Shown: positions 40,365 to 49,394, counted from the stretch's first letter. The stretch: 64,000 nucleotides of DNA from Rhodobacteraceae bacterium CCMM004 (GCA_004005435.1 RZWH01000001.1:62001-126000), one strand, 5' to 3'. Numbers and translations are program-made. The notes: generated from the sequence alone by a model not told the origin.

Positions 40365-40869
40365 GCATTCGCGTCATCGCCACCGCGGGCAGGGAGATGC
40401 CCGGCGCCAGGGGCACGGTGAGGTCGCCCCGACGGACGAAGCCCAGCGCGGTGTAGAACGGCACGGCGGTGCGGGTTCTCTGACAGTCGAGCCGCCGGAC
40501 CCCGGCCTGCGCCGCCTCGGAACACACATGGGTCATGATCCTGCGGCCGACGCCGCGGCGCACATGGGCGGGATCGCAGACCACGTGGCGGACATGGGCC
40601 ACGCCCGAATCGGCACCGCCGCCCAGAGGCGACGGGCGGGTCCATCCCCCGGCCCCGACCAGGGCGCCGCCCGGCGTCTCGACCACATAGAAGGTGCCGC
40701 AGCCGGCGAGCTGGGGGTTGGCCCGCGCGATGAGCGGGATCGCAGTGACAATGACCGACGGCGGATAGTCGCGTTTGAGAAGGGCGGGATAGGCGCGGGC
40801 ATAGAGCGCGTCGAGCGCGGTCAGGTCGTCCGGCGTGGACACCCTCAGGTGCAGGGTCTCGGCGGGCAT
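40351..40869 (-). CDS. GNAT-family acetyltransferase
   Basis: 172 residues. The acetyl-CoA loop is VRHVVCDPAHVRRGVGRRIM (R/Q-x-x-G-x-G/A variant), with FYTALGFVRRGD near the end and VVETPGGALVGAGGWTRPSP earlier. All core motifs are present. The substrate is unknown. Start ATG 40869; it lies downstream of rpmG on the same strand but is separated from it by a strong terminator. Confidence 0.9.
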   Translation of the reverse strand: MPAETLHLRVSTPDDLTALDALYARAYPALLKRDYPPSVIVTAIPLIARANPQLAGCGTFYVVETPGGALVGAGGWTRPSPLGGGADSGVAHVRHVVCDPAHVRRGVGRRIMTHVCSEAAQAGVRRLDCQRTRTAVPFYTALGFVRRGDLTVPLAPGISLPAVAMTRMLSSP

Positions 40870-40914
40870 GGCGCGTCTCCTCTGCGCGGGCGCATCGGGC
40901 CCGTGCCAAAACGG

Positions 40915-40943
40915 AAAAAGCCGCGCAACGGCAGTTGCGCGGC
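40915..40943 (-). terminator. Rho-independent terminator of rpmG
   Basis: A 10-bp stem GCCGCGCAAC/GTTGCGCGGC (40920-40929 and 40934-40943) with a four-base loop. The A-run at 40915-40919 reads as TTTTT after the hairpin on the minus strand. Confidence 0.9.
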
Positions 40944-40970
40944 GGACCGGACCGGGACGGGAAGGACGGC

Positions 40971-41138
40971 TTACTTGATCTTGCCTTCCTTGTATTCCAC
41001 GTGGCGCCGCGCAACGGGGTCGTATTTGCGGATCGACATCTTCTCGGTCATCGTCCGCGCGTTCTTTTTGGTCACATAGAAGTGGCCCGTGTCGGCGGTC
41101 GAGTTCAGCCGGATCTTGATCGTCGTCGGTTTGGCCAT
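40971..41138 (-). CDS. rpmG: 50S ribosomal protein L33
   Basis: 55 residues, the normal length: [40 protein letters not shown], then [15 protein letters not shown]. It lacks the zinc-binding cysteines, so it is the C-minus form usual in proteobacteria. It is transcribed separately from the RNase P RNA upstream, with a terminator at 40915-40943 downstream. Confidence 0.97.
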   Translation of the reverse strand: MAKPTTIKIRLNSTADTGHFYVTKKNARTMTEKMSIRKYDPVARRHVEYKEGKIK

Positions 41139-41269
41139 GACTGGTCTCCTTGGCGCGCGACGGCGGGCGGCGGGGCCGGCCCGGAGGGCGCGCTAAAATC
41201 TCGCGGAGCCTGCGTTTTACAGACGCCGCGGCGGCTGTCAACCATGGATCGCACGGTCGCCGCGGGGGC

Positions 41270-41288
41270 GAATTTTCGTCGAAAATTC
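41270..41288. repeat. Palindrome GAATTTTCGTCGAAAATTC
   Basis: A perfect 19-bp AT-rich palindrome between rnpB and rpmG, strikingly unlike the surrounding G/C-rich sequence. It may be a terminator for rnpB or a protein binding site. I recall closely related sequences in other Rhodobacterales, but cannot verify this here. Confidence 0.5.
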
Positions 41289-41317
41289 GGACCCGGGCGG
41301 CCCGTGATGCGCGGAGA

Positions 41318-41699
41318 GCCTATAAGCCGGATTCTGTCCGCGACCCATTGGGGACGCGGGATGGCCATTCCTCTGGCCCCGCCGTCGCCGGCGGGGTCGT
41401 GCTGCCGACCCGGACCCCTGGGGCGAAGCCGTCCCGGGCCGTTGCCGGCCCACGGGGTCCCTACATGGCATTGCTCCCGGTGGGGCTTGCCGTCGCCGGG
41501 GACGTTGCCGCCCCCGCGGTGGGCTCTTACCCCACCGTTTCACCCTTGCCGCGGGCCGAAGCCCGGGCGGTCTGTTCTCTGTGGCGCTGTCCGTCGGGTT
41601 TCCCCGCCCGGGCGTTACCCGGCACCGTCGCTTCGGGGAGTCCGGACTTTCCTCACCCATAAGGGTGCGGCCATCCGGCCCTCCGCGCGTCCCCGACCT
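41318..41699 (-). ncRNA. rnpB: RNase P RNA
   Basis: Read on the minus strand, the P4 core motifs of bacterial RNase P RNA are present: GAGGAAAGTCCGGACTCC near the 5' end and GACAGAATCCGGCTTATAGG at the 3' end, about 380 bases apart, with a conserved ACCGCCCGGGC-type segment between. This is the type A catalytic RNA that matures tRNA 5' ends. The exact ends are estimated; the 5' end meets the stop of the amidase gene. Confidence 0.93.
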
Positions 41700-42390
41700 A
41701 GGCAGGCTGGGGCGCGGCGTCAACGGGAAAGCTGTGGGCGAGCCAGTGCGCCACCCCGACGTCGCGGGCGTCGCGCGGCCCCTCGGCCCCGGGGCGGAAG
41801 CGCAACCGGAGCGCCGCGAGCAGCGTGGCGGGATCGGCGCTGGCGGTGTAGCCCGCCCGCCGCAGCGCATCGACGAACGCCGCGTCGTCCATGTCGGACG
41901 CCTCTTGCGGTGCCTCCGGCCACACCGCCAACCCCCGCCCGGCCAGCCGCCGCCAGTCGAACCGCGGACCTGGGTCGGTCTTACGCCCCGGGGCGCAGTC
42001 GGAGTGGCCGATGATCCTCTCGGGCCGGATCCCCCAGCGCTCCACCGCACCGGCCAACAGCGCCTCCAGCGCCGCCATCTGCGGCGCGGCAAAGGGGCTC
42101 TGCCCGTCGTTGGCCAGCTCGATGCCGATCGAGCGGGAGTTCACGTCGCGCACCGCGCCCCAGGCCCCGGCCCCCGCGTGCCAGGCGCGGTCGGCCTCGT
42201 CCACCAGCGTCCAGACCGTGCCGCGCGAGCAGATGAGGTGGTGGGACGAGACCTCGGCCGCGGGATCGCAGAGCCGCTCCAGCGCCGCCTCGGCCGTCGC
42301 CATCGCGGTATAGTGGATCACCACGAGGTCGGGGCGCGCGCCGCCGCGGCGCGGACCGGCGTTCGGGCTGGGATGCCAGATCGGCGTCAG
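41698..42390 (-). CDS. N-acetylmuramoyl-L-alanine amidase (amidase_2 type)
   Basis: About 230 residues. Zinc amidase features: ARPDLVVIHYTAMATAEAAL with the first His ligand, VSSHHLICSRGTVWTLVDEA, SIGIELANDGQSPF with the catalytic Glu, and IIGHSDCAPGRKTDPGPRFDW with the last ligands. A peptidoglycan-binding-like tail follows (FVDALRRAGYTASADPATLL). There is no ATG/GTG/TTG at the expected place; CTG at 42390 begins the expected (M)TPIWHPSPN and overlaps the upstream stop as CTGA, so a CTG start is likely. No signal peptide is seen, which suits a cytoplasmic recycling amidase (AmpD-like). Confidence 0.86.
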   Translation of the reverse strand: MTPIWHPSPNAGPRRGGARPDLVVIHYTAMATAEAALERLCDPAAEVSSHHLICSRGTVWTLVDEADRAWHAGAGAWGAVRDVNSRSIGIELANDGQSPFAAPQMAALEALLAGAVERWGIRPERIIGHSDCAPGRKTDPGPRFDWRRLAGRGLAVWPEAPQEASDMDDAAFVDALRRAGYTASADPATLLAALRLRFRPGAEGPRDARDVGVAHWLAHSFPVDAAPQPA

Positions 42391-43175
42391 CGGCGCACCG
42401 TGCGGAACGGTGTCGGATCCCAGTAGCAGGCAAAGCCGTCGCCGTCGGGGTCGACCCCGTTGCGGTCCTTCTCCGGCCCGCCGGAGGCCAGGAAATCCTC
42501 CTGCGCCAGGTCGGAGGAGGCATATCCGGCGCAGGCCCTCTGGAACTTGGCCTGGGCGTTGCGGCCGCTGCGGGAATAGAGCGGCTGACCCACGGGATTG
42601 TTGGTCTGGAGCGCATAGGCCACGATGTTGGGCCGGTTCGAGCCGGGCCGCCGCGGCACCGCCGTCGGCTGGATCACGGTATAGGCCCGCCGGTTGGCGG
42701 CGATCCGCGCGGCATCCGATTCGATGGTCTCGCGGGTCGAGACGGCCTGAAAGTCCTGCTCGTCCGAGATGCCGGGGTTGTTGAGGTCGACCGGCGCCAC
42801 GCCTGGCGCGCCCGCGGGCACGGGGGCCGCCGCGGGCGTGGCTGCGGGTGCCGAGGTGGCAGGCTGCGCCGCGCCGGGGCCGACGGGGATGCCCGCCGCC
42901 GACAGCTCCTGCGACGAGATCGGACCGCTGGAGACCGGACCTGGCGCGCCGGTGGTCGCCGCCGGGATCACCGGTTGGCTGCCGCCGGTCACCAGATCGC
43001 GCTCGCGCTGCATGCGCGCGGCTTCGTAAGCCTCGTAGTCGCCGAAGCCCACGCCGCGTCCGGTGTCGACCGGGCCGCGGTCCAGGCTGGGATTGCTGGC
43101 CGGGACCACCGGCGCACAGGCCGCCAGCGCGGCCGTCAGCGCCAGGGGCGCCCAAAGAATACCAAATCGCGTCAT
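42387..43175 (-). CDS. Lipoprotein with a C-terminal excalibur-like motif
   Basis: 262 residues. Signal peptide with lipobox FGILWAPLALTAALAAC (Cys near residue 19), then a long Pro/Ala/Gly-rich linker that is probably disordered and periplasmic. The C-terminal part (SGRNAQAKFQRACAGYASSD then NGVDPDGDGFACYWDPTPFR) has the D-x-D-x-D-G-x-x-C calcium-binding pattern of excalibur domains. Start at ATG 43175 gives a normal lipoprotein signal; 43232 would add a leader. Coupled to the amidase by CTGA. Confidence 0.78.
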   Translation of the reverse strand: MTRFGILWAPLALTAALAACAPVVPASNPSLDRGPVDTGRGVGFGDYEAYEAARMQRERDLVTGGSQPVIPAATTGAPGPVSSGPISSQELSAAGIPVGPGAAQPATSAPAATPAAAPVPAGAPGVAPVDLNNPGISDEQDFQAVSTRETIESDAARIAANRRAYTVIQPTAVPRRPGSNRPNIVAYALQTNNPVGQPLYSRSGRNAQAKFQRACAGYASSDLAQEDFLASGGPEKDRNGVDPDGDGFACYWDPTPFRTVRR

Positions 43176-43203
43176 CGTCACCACCTGCCCTGGATGACAG
43201 GGT

Positions 43204-44688
43204 CTACCACCATTTCGCGGGCTTTTCCACATAACCGGCCGCGCGCTCCAGCGCGTAGGCGGTGTTGAGCAGATCGCCCTCCTCCCACGGCCGGCCGATC
43301 AGTTGCAGCCCCAGGGGCAGCCCCTGCCGGTCCAGCCCCGCCGGGACCGCAATGCCGGGCAGCCCGGCCAGGTTCACCGTCACCGTGAAGACGTCGTTGA
43401 GATACATCTCGACGGGGTCGTCCGATATCCGCCCCAGTTCGAACGCCGCCGACGGGGTGGCGGGGGTCAGGATCGCGTTGATGCCGTCGTCGAACACCCG
43501 TTCGAAGTCGCGCTTGATCAGCGTGCGGACCTTGCGCGCCCGGTTGTAATAGGCGTCGTAAAAGCCGGCCGAGAGCACGTAGGTCCCGATCATCACCCGC
43601 CGCTTCACCTCGGCGCCGAAGCCCTCGGCGCGGGTCTTCTCATACATTTCGGTGACGCCGTCGCCCTGGCCCAGCCTGGCCCGGTGGCCATAGCGCACGC
43701 CGTCGTAGCGCGCGAGGTTCGAGGACGCCTCGGCAGGCGCGATGACGTAGTAGGCGGGCAGAGCGTATTTGGTGTGCGGAAGGGTAATGTCGCGCATCTC
43801 GGCGCCCGCGTCGGCCAGCATCTCGCGGCCGCGGGTCCAGAGATCCTCGATCTCCTGCGGCATTCCCTCCATGCGGTATTCGCGGGGGATGCCGATGACC
43901 TTGCCCCGGATGTCGCCCGTCAGCATCGCCTCGAAATCCGGCACGGCCAGGTCGGCCGACGTCGAGTCCAGCGGGTCGTGCCCGGCCATGGCGGTCAGCA
44001 GGATGGCGGCGTCGCGCACGTCCTTGGTCATCGGCCCGGCCTGGTCCAGCGACGAGGCAAAGGCGACGATGCCCCAGCGCGAGCAGCGCCCATAGGTCGG
44101 TTTCAGCCCGGTGATTCCGACGAAGGCCGCGGGCTGGCGGATTGAGCCGCCGGTGTCGGTGCCGGTCGCGGCCAGGCACAGGTCCGCCGCCACCGCCGCG
44201 GCCGAGCCCCCGGACGAGCCGCCGGGGGTCAGCGCGGTGTCGTCGTTGCCGCGCCGCCAGGGGTTCGTCACCGGCCCGTAGGTCGAGGTCTCGTTCGACG
44301 AGCCCATGGCGAACTCGTCCATGTTCAGCTTGCCCAGCATCACCGCCCCGCTTTCCCAGAGCTGGCGGGTGACGGTCGACTCGTATTCCGGGCGGAAGCC
44401 TTCGAGAATCCGGCTGCCCGCCTGGGAGGCGACGTGCCGGGTGCAGAACAGATCCTTGATGCCCAAGGGGATACCGGTCAGCGCAGGCGCATCGGCGTCC
44501 TTGAGTCGCGCATCGGCGGCGGCGGCATGGTCGCGGGCGATGTCCGGGGTCGGATGCACCACGGCGTTCAGGGCGCCCGCGGCGTCGATGGCCGTCAGAC
44601 ACGCCTCGGTCAGCTCGGCCGCGGTGAACTCGCCGGCGCGCAGCCCGTCCCGGGCGGCGGCGACGGTCAGGGCGTTGAGCGCGGTCAT
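43204..44688 (-). CDS. gatA: Glutamyl-tRNA(Gln) amidotransferase subunit A
   Basis: 494 residues. The amidase Ser-cis-Ser-Lys triad fits: Lys78 in [11 protein letters not shown], Ser158 in [14 protein letters not shown] and Ser182 in [13 protein letters not shown]. GatA hydrolyses glutamine in the GatCAB complex, which converts Glu-tRNA(Gln) to Gln-tRNA(Gln), and likely Asp-tRNA(Asn) too. It overlaps the gatC stop by four bases; gatB is not in this window. ATG at 44688. Confidence 0.97.
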   Translation of the reverse strand: MTALNALTVAAARDGLRAGEFTAAELTEACLTAIDAAGALNAVVHPTPDIARDHAAAADARLKDADAPALTGIPLGIKDLFCTRHVASQAGSRILEGFRPEYESTVTRQLWESGAVMLGKLNMDEFAMGSSNETSTYGPVTNPWRRGNDDTALTPGGSSGGSAAAVAADLCLAATGTDTGGSIRQPAAFVGITGLKPTYGRCSRWGIVAFASSLDQAGPMTKDVRDAAILLTAMAGHDPLDSTSADLAVPDFEAMLTGDIRGKVIGIPREYRMEGMPQEIEDLWTRGREMLADAGAEMRDITLPHTKYALPAYYVIAPAEASSNLARYDGVRYGHRARLGQGDGVTEMYEKTRAEGFGAEVKRRVMIGTYVLSAGFYDAYYNRARKVRTLIKRDFERVFDDGINAILTPATPSAAFELGRISDDPVEMYLNDVFTVTVNLAGLPGIAVPAGLDRQGLPLGLQLIGRPWEEGDLLNTAYALERAAGYVEKPAKWW

Positions 44689-44972
44689 TCCACCACCTTC
44701 GGCACGGCAAAGAAGCCCTCGCGCGCGTCGGGCGCGTTCGACAGAATCTCGGACTGGCGGTCGCCGTCGGTCACCGCATCCTCGCGCCGCTTGAGCCGCA
44801 TCGGCGTCACCCCGGTCATCGGCTCGACCCCGTCCACGTCGACCTCGCCCAGCTGTTCGATAAAGCCCAGGATGGCGTTGAACTCACCCGCCAGGGCGGG
44901 CAGGTCGTCGTCGTCCACGCGGATTCGCGCCAAATGCGCCACGCGGCGTGCGGTGTCGAGGTCGATGGACAT
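44685..44972 (-). CDS. gatC: Glutamyl-tRNA(Gln) amidotransferase subunit C
   Basis: 95 residues, the usual size: [60 protein letters not shown] and [11 protein letters not shown] are all family features. It stabilises GatA in the GatCAB complex. It starts the gatC-gatA pair, 35 bases after the ceramidase-like gene. Confidence 0.97.
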   Translation of the reverse strand: MSIDLDTARRVAHLARIRVDDDDLPALAGEFNAILGFIEQLGEVDVDGVEPMTGVTPMRLKRREDAVTDGDRQSEILSNAPDAREGFFAVPKVVE

Positions 44973-45007
44973 GGCCCCTCCGGGGTTCTCTCGGATCGTC
45001 CGCCGCT

Positions 45008-45670
45008 TTAGCCCCCTGCCCGGCCGGCTTCAACCCGGTGGCGCACCAGGACCGCGATCATCCAGCCCAGCATGACGCCGTTGAGGACGTGCCACATGAA
45101 ATGCGTGCCCACGGGAATCGCTGTGCACAGGGTCTCGTCCACGCTGCGAAAGATCAGCGAGGCCACCAGGATCCCGGCGCCGATCACGAGGCCCCGCGCG
45201 ACCGTCGGGAGGCGGCCGCGGAGCGCCACGCCGTAGCCCGCGATCAGCAGCGGGATCGGCCAGTATTGCGCCGAGACCTCGAAGAACGGCAGCGCGGCAA
45301 AGACGGCGCCGAGGCCGATGGCATAGGGCACGACCGCGGCCGCCCCCAGCGCCGACACCCCCACCGGCAGCCGCCAGTAGCGCCGGTTCGCCGCGTAGGT
45401 GTAGAGCAGGATGAAGATCAGGATCGGCAGCACGTCCAGCATCGCCGACCAGGCGGTGGCGTGGGTGTGGAAGAGGTACGATCCGACCCCGATCACCGCC
45501 AGCACGACGCAGAGCGCCATGGCCTCCCACGGCCCGTGCCGCCGGGCCCTGGGCCACATCCACAGCGCGGCGATCAGGAACGCCGCGTTGGTCACGGCGT
45601 TCACCGGCTCGGACCAATAGGACGGATCCGTCCGCTCGCAATAGGCGTCTATGGCGCGGGTCCAGTCCAT
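45008..45670 (-). CDS. Ceramidase-like (alkaline phytoceramidase family) membrane protein
   Basis: 220 residues with seven membrane helices. Family histidines are seen in [20 protein letters not shown] and [20 protein letters not shown], and the N-terminal [20 protein letters not shown] is typical. Members hydrolyse ceramide or related lipids with zinc; bacterial substrates are mostly unknown. Start ATG 45670 has GGAGG-like sequence upstream. It may be cotranscribed with gatC and gatA. Confidence 0.87.
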   Translation of the reverse strand: MDWTRAIDAYCERTDPSYWSEPVNAVTNAAFLIAALWMWPRARRHGPWEAMALCVVLAVIGVGSYLFHTHATAWSAMLDVLPILIFILLYTYAANRRYWRLPVGVSALGAAAVVPYAIGLGAVFAALPFFEVSAQYWPIPLLIAGYGVALRGRLPTVARGLVIGAGILVASLIFRSVDETLCTAIPVGTHFMWHVLNGVMLGWMIAVLVRHRVEAGRAGG

Positions 45671-46635
45671 GGGCGGGCTCCTCCGGCGGCACTCCCGCCG
45701 CCGCGCAGCTTGGCCGCGCCACTGCCTGCGGGCAAGCGCATCGACCGGCGGCAATCGGCCGCGTCGGCTCTCCCGCATCAACCGCTGCACGAGAGCCGCC
45801 ACCGCCTGGACCCGCTGCCCGGGCCCACCCTGGGGATGCCGGGTGAGGACGGCGTGGCCCATCGCGTCGCGCAGAACCTCGGTGTCGTGATCGTCCAGTC
45901 CACCCTCGCCCCGGTGTCCGCATCCTTCGGCGCGGAAGGTGTGGATCAGATCCGCGCGGCCGAACCGCGAGACGGCTGCCGGACTCGTCCTTGCCGCGAA
46001 GGTCACGATCTCGGCCCTGAGAGCGCTCAGGCACGGAGCGGAGACCGTGGCCCATTGCCGATCCGACGACGGTCTTCACGTCCCGGTGTCGATCTTCGAC
46101 AGGTTGGACCGTATCCAGGCTGCGCCGCGAGGGGGCGATCCGGTCCGCGAACTGCCAAACGGCGCCGCGGCTGCGGAGCTCCAGCATCCAGGTGCGCGAC
46201 GACCGGGCAGGCGTCGCCAGATCGTCGCCCGATCCCACGGCCGCGCCGAGTGGGCCGGCGCTCCTGCCCAGATAGAGGAGCCCAGCGCCGCGGCGAACCT
46301 CCGGCCCAACCACGGGCGCGAAAACCCGCTCGGCCGCCCGCCCCTCCCGGACGACATGAGGCCAGCTCAGCGGCAAGGCGGCCGCCGCCATATCTCTGGG
46401 AGGAGCGGACATGTCGTCTGCCACGGCGGCGGCGACCCCCTTGGCCGATCGTGCCGCCGCGCCACGGACGCCGATCTGCGCCGACCGAGGCGCCTCTGTA
46501 GAATGGCCGGCTCACCGCTCTTGCGTCGCCGGTTTCGTCGTGCCGCCGGTATTGCGGCACGGTGCCGGTCAATCTCCTCGCCAAGGCGGATCGGCGTGCT
46601 AGCCTCTGGCCCAGGCACGCGAAGGAGACGCATCC
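45671..46635. other. 965-base gap with no convincing gene
   Basis: Between the divergent ceramidase-like and UPF0173 genes. Several frames of more than 100 codons exist on the minus strand (for example MADDMSAPPRDMAAAALPL... from 46424, and MTFAARTSPAAVSRFGRADL... from 46006), but they match no family I know, lack good ribosome binding sites and run on antisense or out of frame into real genes. The segment could be a decayed gene. No GGGCAGCGCC-type element is visible here. Confidence 0.4.
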
Positions 46636-47328
46636 ATGAAGATCACCTGGCTGGGGCACGCGGGGTTCCGCATCGAGATCGGCGACCAGATCCTGCTCGT
46701 CGATCCGTGGCTGTCGGGAAACCCCGTCTTTCCCGAGGATCGGCGGGACGAGGCGGTGTCGGGCGCCACCCATATCCTGCTGACCCACGGCCATGGCGAC
46801 CATACCGGCGACGCCCTTGCGCTGACCCGCGAGACCGGCGCGCCGCTCGTCGGCATCTTCGACCTGATGAGCCATTGGGAGGCCACCGAGGAGGTCTCGG
46901 TGGTCGGGTTCAACAAGGGCGGCAGCGTGATGCTGGGCGATGTGCGGGTGACGATGGTGACCGCATCGCATTCTTCGTCCCTGTCGGGGCCGCACGGGCC
47001 GATCTATGCGGGCGCCGAGGCGGGCTACATGATCGCCGGCGAGGGCCACACGATCTATGTCTCCGGCGATACCGACATCATGGCCGACATGGCCTGGATG
47101 GGCGAGATCCACCAGCCCGATATCGGCATCCTCTGCGCCGGGGGGCACTTCACCATGGACATGGCGCGGGCGGCCTGGGCGGCGCAGCGCTATTTCGACT
47201 TCGAGACGGTGATCCCCTGCCACTACAAGACGTTCCCGCTCCTGGAGCAGTCGGCCGACGTGCTGATCGATTCGCTGCCCGACGTGACGGTGCGCACGCC
47301 CGAGGTGATGGAGACGCTGGAGATCTGA
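46636..47328 (+). CDS. UPF0173 metal-dependent hydrolase
   Basis: 230 residues of the metallo-beta-lactamase fold. MKITWLGHAGFRIEIGDQIL opens the domain, ILLTHGHGDHTGDALAL holds the metal ligands, and ASHSSSLSGPHGPIYAGAEA, YVSGDTDIMADMAW and IPCHYKTFPLLEQSAD follow the UPF0173 family plan. Predicted zinc hydrolase with unknown substrate. ATG 46636 has GGAGA just upstream. Two strong palindromes follow the stop. Confidence 0.93.
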   Translation: MKITWLGHAGFRIEIGDQILLVDPWLSGNPVFPEDRRDEAVSGATHILLTHGHGDHTGDALALTRETGAPLVGIFDLMSHWEATEEVSVVGFNKGGSVMLGDVRVTMVTASHSSSLSGPHGPIYAGAEAGYMIAGEGHTIYVSGDTDIMADMAWMGEIHQPDIGILCAGGHFTMDMARAAWAAQRYFDFETVIPCHYKTFPLLEQSADVLIDSLPDVTVRTPEVMETLEI

Positions 47329-47353
47329 GCGGCGCGCATCGCCCGGGGTCGCG

Positions 47354-47399
47354 GGCAAGGGCTTTCGAAAGCCCTTGCCAAGGCGCTTCGAAGCGCCTT
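47354..47399. terminator. Twin palindromes centred on TTCGAA
   Basis: Two perfect palindromes side by side after the UPF0173 gene: a 26-base one at 47354-47379 (GGCAAGGGC... mirrored around TTTCGAAA) and a 20-base one at 47380-47399 (AAGGCGCTTCGAAGCGCCTT). They sit where a bidirectional terminator is expected, between convergent genes, though neither has a long T-run. Confidence 0.55.
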
Positions 47400-47475
47400 G
47401 CCGCCCAGACCTGAGGGCAGGTCCGCTCGGTCAGGGGTCTGGAGGAGACCGCCCGTATCGCCGCCCGTGGTCCAA

Positions 47476-47598
47476 GGGCAGCGCCGTCCCGCCGGGGCGG
47501 GTCGAGCTGTGAGCCGGAGACATCGTCACGCGCGTCGCGGCGGCTGCACCGCGTTCGCCGAAATGCGCCGCCTCACAGGCAGGAGGGACGGTCTCCCC
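47476..47598 (+). repeat. GGGCAGCGCCGTCCC element, copy D
   Basis: Left end 47476-47490 exact; interior GGCGGCTGCACCGCG...CGCCGAAATGCGCCGCC as in copy A; right end degenerate (GGGACGGTCTCCCC at 47585-47598). First of two clear copies in the 665-base gap 47329-47993 between convergent genes, with a possible third, very diverged one near 47625-47745. Confidence 0.65.
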
Positions 47599-47802
47599 TC
47601 CACACCCATCAATCGAACTGACCGGTATGGACCGACAGGGGGGCGGCGGAGGGCCGGGATCCGCCGGCGATGCTCAGACCGGACGGCAGCGCAGCCCCGT
47701 GCGGGCGGGACCCTTGGTCGTATGCGGGGGAACGTCCAGTCGGGGCGGCACGCCGCGAACGGTCAAGAGTCTCAGAATTTCCACGCTCGGGCCCCACGGC
47801 AA

Positions 47803-47923
47803 GGGCAGCGCCGGCCCGCCGGGGCACGGCTGAGCGATGCGTGCCGAAGCCGCAGACCCCGGGGGCGCGACGGCGGCACGGTCCTCGCCAAGAGTGCCGC
47901 CCCAGAGGGGGACGGCGCTGCCC
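47803..47923 (+). repeat. GGGCAGCGCCGTCCC element, copy E
   Basis: 121 bp. Left end GGGCAGCGCCGGCCC (47803-47817), right end GGGACGGCGCTGCCC exact (47909-47923). Inner GGCGGCAC pairs with GTGCCGCC where copy A has GGCGGCGC with GCGCCGCC, a compensatory change that supports a selected hairpin. Confidence 0.7.
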
Positions 47924-47993
47924 GGCCTGCGGCCGGGCGCGAAAACCTCGTCGATGGAACAACGGCAAAGGCCCCGACGGCGCGTGCCGTCCC

Positions 47994-48437
47994 TCAGCGA
48001 CGGGCAGAGAAAAAGCCGCGGAGGAGGTCGGCGGCGGCCTCGGCGGCGATGCCGTCGTAGACCTCGGGCGCGTGGTGGCTCTGGGGGTGAGAAAACACCC
48101 GGGCGCCGTGCGCCACGCCCCCCGACTTGGGATCGGCCGCGCCGTAGTAGAGCCGCGCGACCCGCGCCCCGGCGATGGCGGCGGCGCACATCGCGCAGGG
48201 CTCCAGCGTCACATAGAGGTCGGCGTCGGGGAGCCGCGCGGACCCCGCCGCGGCACAGGCCGCGCGCAGGGCCAGCATCTCGGCATGGGCGGTGGGGTCG
48301 GAGAGCTCGCGCGTGCGGTTCCCGGCGGCCGCCAGAACCGTCGCCCCCCGGGCCACCACCGCGCCCACCGGCACCTCGCCGCGGGCGGCCGCCGCGCGGG
48401 CCTCCTGCAACGCCCGGTCCATGTGGCTGCGAAACAT
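47994..48437 (-). CDS. tadA: tRNA-specific adenosine deaminase TadA
   Basis: 147 residues. Zinc-dependent deaminase signature complete: His51 and Glu53 in DPTAHAEMLALR, then Cys81 and Cys84 in VTLEPCAMCAAAI. MDRALQEARAAAARGEVPVGAVVA opens the domain. It edits A34 to inosine in tRNA-Arg(ACG). The gene is divergent from the pseudouridine synthase gene, the usual arrangement in Rhodobacterales. Confidence 0.95.
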   Translation of the reverse strand: MFRSHMDRALQEARAAAARGEVPVGAVVARGATVLAAAGNRTRELSDPTAHAEMLALRAACAAAGSARLPDADLYVTLEPCAMCAAAIAGARVARLYYGAADPKSGGVAHGARVFSHPQSHHAPEVYDGIAAEAAADLLRGFFSARR

Positions 48438-48553
48438 CTGCCTGTCCTTCCGCCGCGTCCTCGGCTAAAGCCGCCGACATGGGGCTCCACCGCCCCGCGC
48501 CGACCCGGCGCCCTGCCGCCGATCGGCCACGCCGCACCCCTTTGGACGTCCTC

Positions 48554-49315
48554 ATGCCACAGGATCCGCCCCCCGGCGAGCGCATCGCCAAAGTCATTGC
48601 CCGCGCGGGCCGCGCCTCGCGGCGCGAGGCCGAACGCCTGATCGCCGAGGGCCGGGTTCGGGTCAACGGCCGCCGCATCGACAGCCCGGCGCTGAACGTC
48701 ACGGCCGCCGACCGCATCGTCGTGGACGGGCAGCCCCTGGCCGCCGCCGAAGCGCCGCGGCTCTGGCTCTATCACAAGCCGGCAGGGCTGGTGACCACCA
48801 CCCGCGATGAGAAGGGGCGGCGCACCGTCTTCGACGCCCTGCCGGACGACATGCCGCGGGTGATGACCGTGGGGCGGCTCGACCTCACCTCCGAGGGCCT
48901 GTTGCTGCTGACCAACGACGGCGGGATCAAGCGGCGGCTGGAACTGCCCTCCACCGGGTGGCTCCGGCGCTACCGCGTCCGCGTCAACGGCACGCCCGAC
49001 GACGCCCTCTTCGAGCCGCTGCGCGCGGGCCTCACCTTGGACGGCGAGCGGTTCCAGCCGATGACGGTCCGGCGGGACCGCCAGCAGGGGGCGAACGCCT
49101 GGCTGACCGTCTCCCTGCGCGAGGGCCGCAACCGCGAGATCCGCCGCGCGATGGAGGCCGTGGACCTGCCGGTCAGCCGCCTGATCCGGGTGTCCTATGG
49201 CCCGTTCCAGCTGGGCGATCTGAAACCCGGCGCGGTGGAAGAGGTGCGGCCGCGCGTGGTGCGCGACCAACTCGGGCTCAAGGACACCCCCGCCCCCCGC
49301 CGCCGACGGAATTGA
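48554..49315 (+). CDS. rluB: Pseudouridine synthase, RluB-like
   Basis: 253 residues. N-terminal S4 RNA-binding domain (GERIAKVIARAGRASRREAE, LIAEGRVRVNGRRI) followed by the RsuA/RluB/RluE catalytic core with the active Asp in VGRLDLTSEGLLLLTNDG and a closing LREGRNREIRRAMEAVDLPV segment. It probably modifies 23S rRNA near position 2605 as RluB does. ATG 48554 gives the expected length. The RluB rather than RsuA assignment is by overall pattern only. Confidence 0.9.
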   Translation: MPQDPPPGERIAKVIARAGRASRREAERLIAEGRVRVNGRRIDSPALNVTAADRIVVDGQPLAAAEAPRLWLYHKPAGLVTTTRDEKGRRTVFDALPDDMPRVMTVGRLDLTSEGLLLLTNDGGIKRRLELPSTGWLRRYRVRVNGTPDDALFEPLRAGLTLDGERFQPMTVRRDRQQGANAWLTVSLREGRNREIRRAMEAVDLPVSRLIRVSYGPFQLGDLKPGAVEEVRPRVVRDQLGLKDTPAPRRRRN

Positions 49316-49394
49316 GCCGGACGCGAAACCCTGGGTCGACCTGCGGCGTTCTGTCCCATACGGATTATTCCACGACATAGACGCGGAGCGGGAC

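Noticed and set aside
40971-41138. Possible additional small ribosomal gene next to rpmG
   Set aside because: Only L33 is present; the neighbouring sequence is a terminator on one side and RNase P RNA on the other.
20904-47923. CRISPR or integron attC interpretation of the GGGCAGCGCC elements
   Set aside because: Copies are far apart, vary in spacing and orientation, have no spacers, and no cas or integrase gene is present.
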